Made by a program: the position numbers and the translations under genes. Source: Frankiales bacterium (GTDB lineage Bacteria; Actinomycetota; Actinomycetes; Mycobacteriales; SCTD01). Taken from it: 26,297 nt of DNA. The notes under the pieces were generated by a model. It did not search any database. It worked only from the letters and a program-made list of their open reading frames with translations, and was not told the origin of the DNA. The stretch lies in assembly GCA_025464915.1 (NCBI GenBank), contig JAODNF010000408.1, positions 1 to 26,297 on the forward strand, in the 5' to 3' direction. How positions within the stretch are numbered: position 1 is the first letter of the stretch; each line of letters begins with the position of its first letter. Below, in pieces: positions 1 through 6,802 of this stretch.

Positions 1-1113
1 GCCACGCTCCGGCACGGCGTCGAGGGCGAGGCAGAGCCCGCTCTCGCCGAACATCACGGCCGTCGCGGCATAGCCGGGGTCGCCCTGGGCCGCGACCGTG
101 GCGACGTAGCGGGCGCCGGTCGAGGTCCTGGTGTGCACCTCCACCCGGAAGTGGCCGCTGTTGCGCAGCTTCTCCGACGGGCCCTCGCCCGGCTTGGGCA
201 GCACCCGGTCCATCACGCGACGGATGCCCGGCAGGCCCAGTCCGCCTGCCAGCACGCCGATCCCGGCCGTCACACCACCGGCCAGCACCGGCGCCGCCGG
301 CGAGGTCCCGACGCTCATCACCTCGCGGTAGCGGAACCCGGGTCCGTAGGCGTGGCCGAGCAGGGAGTTGGTACGACGGACGATCCGCGTGTTGTAGGAC
401 GCCATGACGAACGGCGCGACCCACTGGCCCAGGAGCGGGTCCTTGGTCGGGATCATGACGTCGCGCTTCTCGGTGTCCGGCTCGAGGACGCGGTCGGGGC
501 TGAGGGAGTACGGGTCGAGCATCACCGAGCGCAGCGACGTGTCGGCCTTGACCTCGTCGATGATCGTGCGCAGCGAGTCGACGGTGCCGCCGCTGACGCC
601 GCCCTTGAAGCTGCGCACCAGCAGCACCGTGTCCCCGACGGTGCCCTCGCCGTCGGCCACCACCTGCTCGTGCAGCATCCAGACCCCGAGGTCCGACGGC
701 ACCGAGTCGAAGCCGGTGGCGTGCACGATCCGCGCGCCGCTGTCGACGGCGACCTTGTGGACCGCCTCGTGGCTGTCGCGCACGAACAGCACCTCACCGG
801 TGAGGTCGGCATACGCCGTACCCGCCTCGGCGCACGCCCGGACGAGCGGCTTGCCGTACTTCATGTAGGGACCGACGGTCGTCGCGACCGCGGTGGTGCT
901 CTCGGCGAGGGCCGTCATCGACGCCTCGTCCGCGGCGTCGGCGACGACGACCGGCCAGTCGACGCCCAGCTGCGCCCGGAGGTTCTCGAGCTTCTGACGG
1001 GAGCGGCCCGACAGCGCGATCCGGGCGGAGCCGCCGTGCGCCTTGAGGTGCTCGGCGGTGAGGACGCCGACGAACCCGGTCGCCCCGTGGAGCACCAGGT
1101 CGTGCTCTCTCAT
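1..1113 (-). CDS. Trans-acting enoyl reductase / saccharopine dehydrogenase-like protein (3' end outside window)
   Basis: The visible 371 codons start at an ATG and run off the left edge. The N-terminus carries a Rossmann nucleotide-binding loop, GATGFVG at residues 10-16, followed by SGRS, the usual start of the saccharopine dehydrogenase-like NADP-binding domain. Further on are TVGPYMKYG, the region of ATGFDSVPSDLG, and SGGTVDS, which are typical of the actinobacterial family that includes mycobacterial trans-acting enoyl reductases. Such proteins reduce double bonds in lipid or polyketide intermediates, but many relatives have no known substrate. The start codon overlaps the stop of the upstream SRPBCC gene by four bases (ATGA), so the two are probably co-translated. 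The family call is firm; the substrate is unknown. Confidence 0.85.
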   Translation of the reverse strand, partial: MREHDLVLHGATGFVGVLTAEHLKAHGGSARIALSGRSRQKLENLRAQLGVDWPVVVADAADEASMTALAESTTAVATTVGPYMKYGKPLVRACAEAGTAYADLTGEVLFVRDSHEAVHKVAVDSGARIVHATGFDSVPSDLGVWMLHEQVVADGEGTVGDTVLLVRSFKGGVSGGTVDSLRTIIDEVKADTSLRSVMLDPYSLSPDRVLEPDTEKRDVMIPTKDPLLGQWVAPFVMASYNTRIVRRTNSLLGHAYGPGFRYREVMSVGTSPAAPVLAGGVTAGIGVLAGGLGLPGIRRVMDRVLPKPGEGPSEKLRNSGHFRVEVHTRTSTGARYVATVAAQGDPGYAATAVMFGESGLCLALDAVPERG

Positions 1114-1562
1114 GCCTCGACCACCGCCTTGATCCGGTTCAGCGTCGTGCGCATCCCCTCGCGGTTGGTCCTGCCGCGAGCCCAGCCGAGCAGCAGCCAG
1201 TAGACCCGGGTGGCGGGGTTCTGGTCGAGGGCGTAGGACTCGGTCACGTCGACTCCGTCGCCGGCGGCCTCGATCTCGTAGCGCCAGGAGTTGACGACGC
1301 GGCTGCCCATGACGACGTCGAACGCGAAGGCCTTGCCCGGCACGGCGTCGGTCACCTTGCAATCGGTCCAGTACTTCACGCCCTTGTTGTTGCGGTTGAC
1401 GTGACCCTTGAAGCGGGCGCCCACCCCGGGACCGGTCGCGCCGCCCAGCCACTGGGCCTCGAAGGTCTCCGGGCTGAACTCGCCGATGCGGGTCACGTCG
1501 CTGACGAGCGACCAGACGGCGTCGGGGGTGGACTTCATGTGGACGGTCACGGAATCACGCAT
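1110..1562 (-). CDS. SRPBCC (START/Bet v1-like) family protein
   Basis: This encodes about 150 residues. The sequence begins with a beta strand followed by the pattern STPDAVWSLVSDVTRIGEFSPE, which is the standard opening of SRPBCC/polyketide-cyclase-like proteins, and ends in a long C-terminal helix (region of REGMRTTLNRIKAVVEA). These are small helix-grip proteins with a hydrophobic cavity that bind lipids or polyketides and sometimes act as cyclases or hydrolases. I chose the ATG at 1562 because it sits just before the first domain strand; the frame stays open further upstream but that extension is low-complexity and looks non-coding. The stop overlaps the start of the enoyl reductase-like gene, which suggests a shared lipid-type substrate (inference). 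Confidence 0.85.
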   Translation of the reverse strand: MRDSVTVHMKSTPDAVWSLVSDVTRIGEFSPETFEAQWLGGATGPGVGARFKGHVNRNNKGVKYWTDCKVTDAVPGKAFAFDVVMGSRVVNSWRYEIEAAGDGVDVTESYALDQNPATRVYWLLLGWARGRTNREGMRTTLNRIKAVVEA

Positions 1563-1661
1563 GCGGACGATCCTGGCATGGCACGCGCAAGCGGTGGGGA
1601 CGAACCGCGCCCTGTGGACGGGCCCCGCCGGACCGCACCGACTCCGGCCACGCTGCGACGC

Positions 1662-1913
1662 ATGACCTCCCTGTCGCTCGTCCCCGCCCTCTGCCCCGAC
1701 GCCTGCCTGGCCTGTCACCTCCGCGCCCAGCAGCGCAGCTGCGACGGCGGCCTGACCGCCGTCGAGCAATGGTGCGACGAGCAGCTCGTGGACCTGCGGG
1801 TCGTGAAGCGGTTCGCCCACGAGCACGGCGGGTTCTGCGACTGCGAGGTGCTCGGCAACGTGCTCACCGGCAACCGCCGGGTCCTGGACGACGTCGTGCT
1901 GGCCTGTCGCTGA
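1662..1913 (+). CDS. DUF2695-type small protein
   Basis: This encodes 83 residues from an ATG. The C-terminal half has the motif GGFCDCEVLGNV (about residues 55-66), the hallmark of DUF2695 proteins, preceded by the helix pattern AVEQWCDEQLVD. Cysteines are frequent (CPDACLACH near the N-terminus, CDC in the motif, one near the C-terminal end), so metal binding or redox sensitivity is conceivable, but no function is established for the family. The reading frame is open far upstream; that part overlaps the divergent SRPBCC gene and is probably not coding. The gene ends just before a strong hairpin. Confidence 0.72.
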   Translation: MTSLSLVPALCPDACLACHLRAQQRSCDGGLTAVEQWCDEQLVDLRVVKRFAHEHGGFCDCEVLGNVLTGNRRVLDDVVLACR

Positions 1914-1935
1914 CCCATCGCGGGCCGGACAGGCG

Positions 1936-1968
1936 ACCGGCCGCCCCTCGTGAGGAGGGACGGCCGGT
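1936..1968. terminator. Bidirectional hairpin terminator between convergent genes
   Basis: The arms 1936-1949 and 1955-1968 pair over 14 positions with one mismatch, around a five-base loop (GTGAG). The hairpin lies between the stop of the DUF2695 gene (plus strand) and the stop of the coiled-coil gene (minus strand), exactly where a shared terminator is expected. There is no T-tract, which is usual in very GC-rich actinobacteria. Confidence 0.7.
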
Positions 1969-1979
1969 GCGTGCGTGGA

Positions 1980-2645
1980 TCAGCCGCTCTTGCGGCTGGC
2001 CTTCTCGACGTCGGCGAGGTCGCCGAGCCGTTCCGCGGTCTTGCGGCCCTGGGCCGCCTCGGACCGCAGCGCCGCGGCTTCCTTCAGCTCGGACTTGGGC
2101 TTCGCCGTCCGCGCCTGCGTCCGCGCGTCGATCGACGACACCTGGGCCTGGGCCTTGTGCTCCTCCTGGGCGATGCGGGCCGCCGCCTCGCGGTCCGCTG
2201 CCTCGACCCGAGCCCTGGCCTCGGCCTGCGCCTTCTCCTCAGCGAGGCGACGCTCGGTCTGCTGCTTGTCGTGGATGTCCTTGGCGTCCGACTGCGCGCG
2301 GTGCTGGGCGTCGGACCGCTTGCGGTCGGCCGCCCGCTTCGCCTGCTGCAGCGAGCTGTCGGCCTGCTCCTTGCGGGCCTCCGCCTTCTTCTCCAGGGCC
2401 ACGGCCTGGTCGAGGATCGCGGCGCGACGGGTCAGCGTGCCGCCCCGGCGGGTCAGGTCGGCGTCGCCGAGCGCCCGTCCGACGGTGAGGTCGAGCGTGC
2501 CGATCGCCTTCTCGAACGACAGCCGCAGCGGCGACTCCGAAGGCAGGTACCGGCCGACGACCTTGGTCTCGACGACGGTCAGCGGGAGGCGCAGGACGGC
2601 GTACTCGGCGCCCAGGACCGTGCGCGGGAGGGTCAGGACGTTCAT
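1980..2645 (-). CDS. Coiled-coil conserved protein (221 aa), partner of the CsbD-like gene
   Basis: The N-terminal ~70 residues look globular or membrane-peripheral (pattern LPRTVLGAEYAVLRLPLTVVETKVV, then LPSESPLRLSFEKAIGTLD). From about residue 75 to the C-terminus the protein is a highly charged, alanine-, glutamate-, lysine- and arginine-rich sequence with strong coiled-coil character. I recognise this as a conserved actinobacterial protein of unknown function, sometimes mislabelled as an IF2- or IF-rod-like protein because of its composition. Its ATG overlaps the stop of the CsbD-like gene (ATGA), so the two are translationally coupled and the products may form a hetero-coiled-coil (inference). 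No enzymatic motif is visible. Confidence 0.75.
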   Translation of the reverse strand: MNVLTLPRTVLGAEYAVLRLPLTVVETKVVGRYLPSESPLRLSFEKAIGTLDLTVGRALGDADLTRRGGTLTRRAAILDQAVALEKKAEARKEQADSSLQQAKRAADRKRSDAQHRAQSDAKDIHDKQQTERRLAEEKAQAEARARVEAADREAAARIAQEEHKAQAQVSSIDARTQARTAKPKSELKEAAALRSEAAQGRKTAERLGDLADVEKASRKSG

Positions 2646-3199
2646 GATGCGATCTCCTTGTCGTTGGCGAGGCGCTCTGCCTCGCTGCGGGCCCGAGCGG
2701 CTGCCTGCTCGGCTGCCTCCGCACTCGCCCGCTCCTGCTCGGCTCGGTCCTGGGCCTGCTGCTCCAGCCGGTCGGCCTCGCTGAGCGCCTGCCCCTTGTC
2801 CCGAGCCGTCTCCTGCAGCGCGACGCGGGCTTCGGCGTCGGCGCGGGCCTTGTCGATGACCGCCTGCTCCTCCGCGCGGATCTCCGCCGCGACGGCCTTG
2901 CGGTCGGCCTGCTCCTCGATGCCCTCAGTCCGGGCGTCGACAGCGCTCTCGACCGCCTGCTTCTGCGCGGCGGCGCTGCGCTGCTCCCGGGCGAGGACCT
3001 CGGCTGCTTCCTTCGCCTCCGCCCGCGCGACGGCGACCTTGATGGACGCCTCCTTCTGGGCAGTGGCCTCGGCCTGCTGCAGCTGGCCCTCGGCGGCCAG
3101 CGAGTCGTTGCCCAGCACGGCACCGACGACTTCCTTCGCCTTGCCGGCGAGCGTCGCTCCGAGTCCGTGCTTGGCCTGGTCGGCTGTGCTGTCGGTCAT
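2642..3199 (-). CDS. CsbD-like N-terminus plus long coiled coil (185 aa)
   Basis: The first ~45 residues include GKAKEVVGAVLGNDSLAAEGQ, which matches the CsbD family core (GKAKEAxG...G...LxxEGxxQ). CsbD proteins are stress-induced, often under general stress sigma factors. From there to the end the chain is an alanine/glutamate/arginine-rich coiled coil with almost no hydrophobic globular sequence. The ATG at 3199 has a good Shine-Dalgarno sequence (GGGAGAAG), so it is preferred over an upstream start that would add 25 residues. It is the first gene of a two-gene unit with the 221-residue coiled-coil gene, and it is divergent from the GH5 gene. A stress or envelope role is inference only. Confidence 0.78.
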   Translation of the reverse strand: MTDSTADQAKHGLGATLAGKAKEVVGAVLGNDSLAAEGQLQQAEATAQKEASIKVAVARAEAKEAAEVLAREQRSAAAQKQAVESAVDARTEGIEEQADRKAVAAEIRAEEQAVIDKARADAEARVALQETARDKGQALSEADRLEQQAQDRAEQERASAEAAEQAAARARSEAERLANDKEIAS

Positions 3200-3265
3200 G
3201 GTCTTCTCCCTGTTGTGGTTCCCCTTGCAGGACAACCCCTCCCCTCCCGGCTGATCGCTAGCGCG

Positions 3266-3284
3266 CACGGGCACGTGTCCCGTG
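3266..3284. repeat. Inverted repeat CACGGG-N7-CCCGTG in divergent intergenic region
   Basis: Perfect six-base arms flank a seven-base centre that itself contains CACGTG. It lies between the divergent CsbD-like gene and the GH5 gene, so it is a candidate regulator-binding site for either one. GC-rich inverted repeats are common in such genomes, so confidence is limited. Confidence 0.35.
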
Positions 3285-3305
3285 TCACAGGCAGGCAGGA
3301 CTCAC

Positions 3306-3321
3306 CTTCGCGAGCGCGAAG
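3306..3321. promoter_or_regulatory. Perfect 7-bp inverted repeat just upstream of the GH5 start
   Basis: CTTCGCG and CGCGAAG are separated by only two bases and end ten bases before the GH5 ATG, covering the place of the ribosome binding site. A spacing this tight resembles an operator (for example of a LacI-type sugar regulator) more than a terminator. The regulator is unknown. Confidence 0.4.
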
Positions 3322-3330
3322 ACCTGGGTC

Positions 3331-4788
3331 ATGAAGCGCCTTGCCGTGGCGGCCTGCCTGCTGCTCGGCCTCGCGGTGCCCGCCCACGGCTCGCCCCCGC
3401 CCCGGGAGCAGTTCCTGCACGCAGCGGGTGGCCACGTCGTCGACGAGTCCGGCCGGACGGTCATCCTGCGCGGCGTCAACGTGAACGGCCTGGTCGACTA
3501 CTGGACGCCGTCCCTCAACCCGCCCTACCCGACGGGTCCCGCCGGCTACGCCTCCGGGCGCTGCCCGGCGGACAGCGCCCTCACGACGGCTGTGCCCCTC
3601 TGCGAGCGGGACCTCGACCAGATCGCGGCCGTCGGGTTCGACGTCGTCCGGCTCCCCGCCAGCTGGTCGCTGCTCGAGCCGGCGAAGGGCCGGCTCGACC
3701 CCGTGCCGGTCGACCGCATCGCCCAGGTCGTGGGCTGGGCCCGCGCCCGCGGCATCCGGGTCGTGATCGACCTGCACCAGGACGCCTGGTCGAAGTACGT
3801 CTTTGCTCCCAAGGGCACCGTCTGCCCGCCCGGCTCGACCGCGATGGACGGCGGCGACGGCGCCCCCGCCTGGGCGTCCGTGGCCGTGACGCCTGCCTGC
3901 GCGCCCGGCGGCACCCGCGAGCTGGAGCCGCCGGTGCAGGAGGCCGCGCAGCGGTTCTGGCTCGATGAGAACGGCCTGCAGGACGAGTACGCCAAGGTCG
4001 TCGTCAGCCTCGCGCGCCGCTTCCACGACGACCCGACCGTCGCCGGCTACGAGCTGATGAACGAGCCGCAGCCCGGCCTGGCCCCCGGCGTCATGGACAG
4101 CACCGAGCTGATGCAGTTCCACGGCAGGGTCGTCAACGCCGTGGTCGCCGCCGTGCCGCACTTCCGCCAGCTGTTCTTCGTCGAACCCGCCGGCACCCGC
4201 AACGTCACCGGGGCCCGCACCTTCGTGCTGCCGTGGTCGACGTACTCGTCCTACCCGAACGTGGTCTACGCCCCCCACGTCTACACGGGCGTCTTCACCG
4301 CTGACCGCACCCTGCTTCTGGGTGCCGCCGGCAACCTGCAGACCTTCGACGCCGACTACGACGCGGCGGTGGGCGACGCCCAGGCCCTGGGCCTGCCGCT
4401 GTGGGTCGGCGAGTTCGGCAACGACCCGGCCGACGACAAGGCGATCCTGGCCCAGCACTACGCCCACCAGGACGCCCTCGCGGTCGGCGGTGCCCTCTGG
4501 GTCTGGAAGGAGCACGGCCGCTGGAGCGCCCAGGCCACCCCCGGCCGGGCCCTGCGGATCAGCACCGCCTACCCGATCGCCACCGCCGGTACCCTTGACG
4601 CCTTCAGCTCCGACCCCTTCACCGGTGCGGTGTCCGTCCGGGCCCGCTCCCCCAAGGGGTCCACCTCGGTCGTCGCCCTGCCCGCGCCCTTCACCCGGAA
4701 GCCGGTCGTCACGGGCGGCGCCGTCCGCGTCGTCGGCCACCGCGCCTACGTCACGGCCAGGGGCGGGCCCTGGACCCTCCGAGTGTGA
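3331..4788 (+). CDS. Secreted GH5 endoglycoceramidase-like glycoside hydrolase
   Basis: This encodes 485 residues. Residues 1-20 are a signal peptide (KR, then a leucine/alanine core ending AHG). The mature protein begins with the strand pattern GRTVILRGVNVNG, then GFDVVRLPASWSLLEP and VVIDLHQDAWS, typical of a clan A (beta/alpha)8 barrel of family GH5. The catalytic acid/base is Glu245 in YELMNEP and the nucleophile is Glu361 in VGEFGND. The long loop with DLHQD and the C-terminal beta domain (about residues 410-485) match the endoglycoceramidase-type GH5 proteins known from Rhodococcus and relatives, which cleave the glycan from glycosphingolipids. Another beta-glycoside substrate is possible. 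No strong Shine-Dalgarno is visible; the site is occupied by an inverted repeat. Confidence 0.88.
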   Translation: MKRLAVAACLLLGLAVPAHGSPPPREQFLHAAGGHVVDESGRTVILRGVNVNGLVDYWTPSLNPPYPTGPAGYASGRCPADSALTTAVPLCERDLDQIAAVGFDVVRLPASWSLLEPAKGRLDPVPVDRIAQVVGWARARGIRVVIDLHQDAWSKYVFAPKGTVCPPGSTAMDGGDGAPAWASVAVTPACAPGGTRELEPPVQEAAQRFWLDENGLQDEYAKVVVSLARRFHDDPTVAGYELMNEPQPGLAPGVMDSTELMQFHGRVVNAVVAAVPHFRQLFFVEPAGTRNVTGARTFVLPWSTYSSYPNVVYAPHVYTGVFTADRTLLLGAAGNLQTFDADYDAAVGDAQALGLPLWVGEFGNDPADDKAILAQHYAHQDALAVGGALWVWKEHGRWSAQATPGRALRISTAYPIATAGTLDAFSSDPFTGAVSVRARSPKGSTSVVALPAPFTRKPVVTGGAVRVVGHRAYVTARGGPWTLRV

Positions 4789-4899
4789 CTAGTCCGTTGT
4801 GATATGTCCGATCTGCGACTTTCTGGTCATGTAACCGGCGGGCCGGAGCGAGAGTCTGAGGTGACAAGAGCAAGAAGTCCTCGACCAGGGAGTCGCGCC

Positions 4900-5049
4900 A
4901 TGAACCGCTTCGAGTCCGTCCCCACGACCTGGGACGACGAGCGCGATGGACAGTTCTTCCGCATCGTCAGCCACCTGCTGCAGTGCCCGGTCCTCGAGGC
5001 CGCCTCTTGCCTGCTCGCCGCGAACGACAGCGAGACCGCCACCGCCTGA
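4900..5049 (+). CDS. Small hypothetical protein (49 aa)
   Basis: A short frame starts at an ATG with a purine-rich AGGGAG seven bases upstream. It reads MNRFESVPTTWDDERDGQF, then a hydrophobic amphipathic helix around SHLLQCPVLEAASCLLAAN. I do not recognise a family. It ends two bases before the stop of the convergent exonuclease-family gene. The region upstream (4789-4899) has AT-richer stretches (TTGTGATATG, TCATGTAACC) that could hold a promoter, which favours a real gene. It could also be non-coding. Confidence 0.45.
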   Translation: MNRFESVPTTWDDERDGQFFRIVSHLLQCPVLEAASCLLAANDSETATA

Positions 5050-5050
5050 G

Positions 5051-5647
5051 TCAGGCCGGCTCGCACTCGACGATCACGCCGTCGTGGTCGCTGAGGCCGA
5101 CGGCCTCGCGGATCTCGACCTGCCTCACCGACCAGGTGGCGGGTAGGGCGATGTGATCGATCGAGCGGGCGCCCTGCCGGGTCTGGAGCATCGCGGTGCG
5201 GCAGACCAGCCCACGTCGCTCCAGCAGCCCGTTGATCGCGTCGCGGCCCTCGCGGCAGCCGACCCACACCCGGCCGTGCATCTCGTGGTTCCAGTCGCCG
5301 CCCCACACCACCGGTCCGTCCGGCCACGCGGCGTCGAGGCGCTCGACCCACTCGAGGGTGCGCTCAGCCTGTGAGCCGCCCATGCCGCGCCAGGGCAGCA
5401 CCGAGCTCAGGTACGTCACGCCGTCCCTGCTGCCCCGAGCCGTGAAGTCCAGAGCGCTGTCCGCGGGCTCGGCACCCCGGACGTCCGCGTAGTGCTGGCC
5501 CAGCGTCATGGTCCCGTTGCTGCGGGCGCCCGTCGCCGCAGACGCGGGCACCTCCGTCACAAGCAGCACATCGGCGCCGAGGCTCTCCAGGTACTCCTCA
5601 TGGGCGGCCGACGCCTGGGCGGCGAGGTTCCAGGTCGCGACGATCAC
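5051..5647 (-). CDS. Endonuclease/exonuclease/phosphatase (EEP) family hydrolase
   Basis: This encodes about 198 residues from the GTG at 5647. The motifs of the EEP fold appear in order: ATWNLA with Asn7, LLVTEVP with Glu32, WGGDWNHE (Asp118, Asn120), SIDHIALP (Asp164, His165) and LSDHDGVIVE (Asp187, His188). These are the metal-binding and catalytic positions of DNase I/exonuclease III-like enzymes, so the protein should be an active phosphodiesterase. The substrate could be nucleic acid or a phospholipid/inositol phosphate. I prefer the GTG directly before the first strand. The frame extends to another GTG at 5725 that has a purine-rich stretch upstream, so a 26-residue longer form is possible. 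Confidence 0.83.
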   Translation of the reverse strand: MIVATWNLAAQASAAHEEYLESLGADVLLVTEVPASAATGARSNGTMTLGQHYADVRGAEPADSALDFTARGSRDGVTYLSSVLPWRGMGGSQAERTLEWVERLDAAWPDGPVVWGGDWNHEMHGRVWVGCREGRDAINGLLERRGLVCRTAMLQTRQGARSIDHIALPATWSVRQVEIREAVGLSDHDGVIVECEPA

Positions 5648-5736
5648 CCGCGGCAACCTAGCCCGACAACCCTGCCTCCGGTTCTTCACGCGGTCGCTGG
5701 CGCCAGAACCCGCGACCACGCTCACGAGCGGGCTTC

Positions 5737-5750
5737 CCCGAGGCCTCGGG
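5737..5750. repeat. Perfect 14-bp palindrome
   Basis: CCCGAGGCCTCGGG is a perfect palindrome in the 220-base gap between the start of the EEP-family gene and the stop of the upstream alpha/beta hydrolase, both on the minus strand. It may be part of a terminator for the hydrolase or an operator for the EEP gene. Confidence 0.35.
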
Positions 5751-5867
5751 CGTGAAGAAGCGAAGGCACCTCATGCCAGCGCGGCCTTCAGGGCGGTGGC
5801 GTCCGAGGCGCTCACGACCTTCCCGTCGATGAGCCTCTTCAACGCGCCGCGCCGGACCCGAGTTCCC

Positions 5868-6743
5868 TCAGCCGGCCTTCGCGGCGAGCTCGGTGATGTG
5901 TCCGGCGAACTCCGACCAGAGCGGCCGCGGGAGGTCGTGCCCCATGCCGGGGATGCCGAGAAACCGGCTGTTCCGCAGGGACCGGGCGAGCGCGAGGCCG
6001 CCGGTCGGCGCGACGAGCGGGTCGGCGAGCCCGTGGATGACCAGGGCCGGCGTCTCGAGCCTCTGCAGCCGCGCGGTCCGGTCCGACTGCTCCAGGCACG
6101 CCGAGAGCTGCCGGCGGTAGCCGCTGACGTCGCGCCCCCGGTCGAAGCTGCGCCGCCCGATCTCGCGGTACCACTCGGTGTCGAACTCGAACCCCGGCGA
6201 CCCGATCGTCCGGAAGGTCTCGATCGCGGTCTCGCCCGCCGCGTCGCGGTCGTTGACCGCCCGCCGGGTGAGCAGTCGCGGGATCAGCCGCAGGTCGACG
6301 CGCCCCACCAGCCGCGACCCGGTGCTCGTCATGATCAGCGTCATGCTGCGCACCCGCTCCGGCGCCTGGATCGCGGCGGACTGGGCGATGAACCCGCCCA
6401 TGCTCGCCCCGACGAGGTGGGCCGTCTCCAGCTCGAGGGCGTCCATCAGCCCGAGCAGGTCCCGCCCCATGTCGGAGATCGTGTAGGGCGGCTTGGTACG
6501 ACGGGCGGCGACCGCGGCGATGCTCGGCGCGCGCTCACCCGTCAGCACCGTGCTCTCGCCGATGTCGCGGTTGTCGAACCGGACGACGTAGTGCCCCGCC
6601 TTCGCCAGCTCCTCGCAGAACGGCTCGGGCCAGGCGATCAGCTGGGTGCCGAGCCCCATCACGAGCACGATCGGGCTGTCGGCCGGGTCGCCGAACGTCT
6701 CGTACGCCAGCTCCATGCCGTTGGACTTCGCGAACTCCGTCAT
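5868..6743 (-). CDS. Alpha/beta hydrolase (RdmC-like esterase family)
   Basis: This encodes 291 residues. The fold is complete: an oxyanion region VMGLGTQ (about 28-34), DNRDIGES (58-65), the nucleophile elbow GASMGG with Ser114, the acid Asp241 in HGLADPLV, and the base His269 in GMGHD. The overall pattern, including the NGMELAYETFGDP opening, resembles bacterial esterases of the aclacinomycin methylesterase (RdmC/DnrP) group, which includes many uncharacterised housekeeping hydrolases. The substrate is unknown; an ester or thioester is likely. It is divergent from an acyl-CoA dehydrogenase gene with only 59 bases between the two starts, which hints at shared control and a role in fatty acid or branched acyl breakdown (inference). 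Confidence 0.87.
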   Translation of the reverse strand: MTEFAKSNGMELAYETFGDPADSPIVLVMGLGTQLIAWPEPFCEELAKAGHYVVRFDNRDIGESTVLTGERAPSIAAVAARRTKPPYTISDMGRDLLGLMDALELETAHLVGASMGGFIAQSAAIQAPERVRSMTLIMTSTGSRLVGRVDLRLIPRLLTRRAVNDRDAAGETAIETFRTIGSPGFEFDTEWYREIGRRSFDRGRDVSGYRRQLSACLEQSDRTARLQRLETPALVIHGLADPLVAPTGGLALARSLRNSRFLGIPGMGHDLPRPLWSEFAGHITELAAKAG

Positions 6744-6758
6744 GCCGCAAAGCCTAAG

Positions 6759-6781
6759 CGGCGGTAGGTTGCTAACCGCCG
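6759..6781. promoter_or_regulatory. Candidate operator between divergent hydrolase and acyl-CoA dehydrogenase genes
   Basis: Seven-base arms (CGGCGGT and ACCGCCG) flank a nine-base centre that continues the symmetry (GGTT-GCT-AACC). It lies midway in the 59-base gap between two divergent starts. Position and size fit a TetR-family operator, common for acyl-CoA dehydrogenase genes, but no regulator gene is adjacent. Confidence 0.5.
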
Positions 6782-6802
6782 TTCACATCGAGGGGATTCC
6801 AC

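Noticed and set aside
5771..5842. Short minus-strand peptide ending KRLIDGKVVSASDATALKAALA
   Set aside because: It looks like a protein C-terminus, but there is no start or upstream domain, as the frame runs into the alpha/beta hydrolase gene. It may be a remnant; too short to call.
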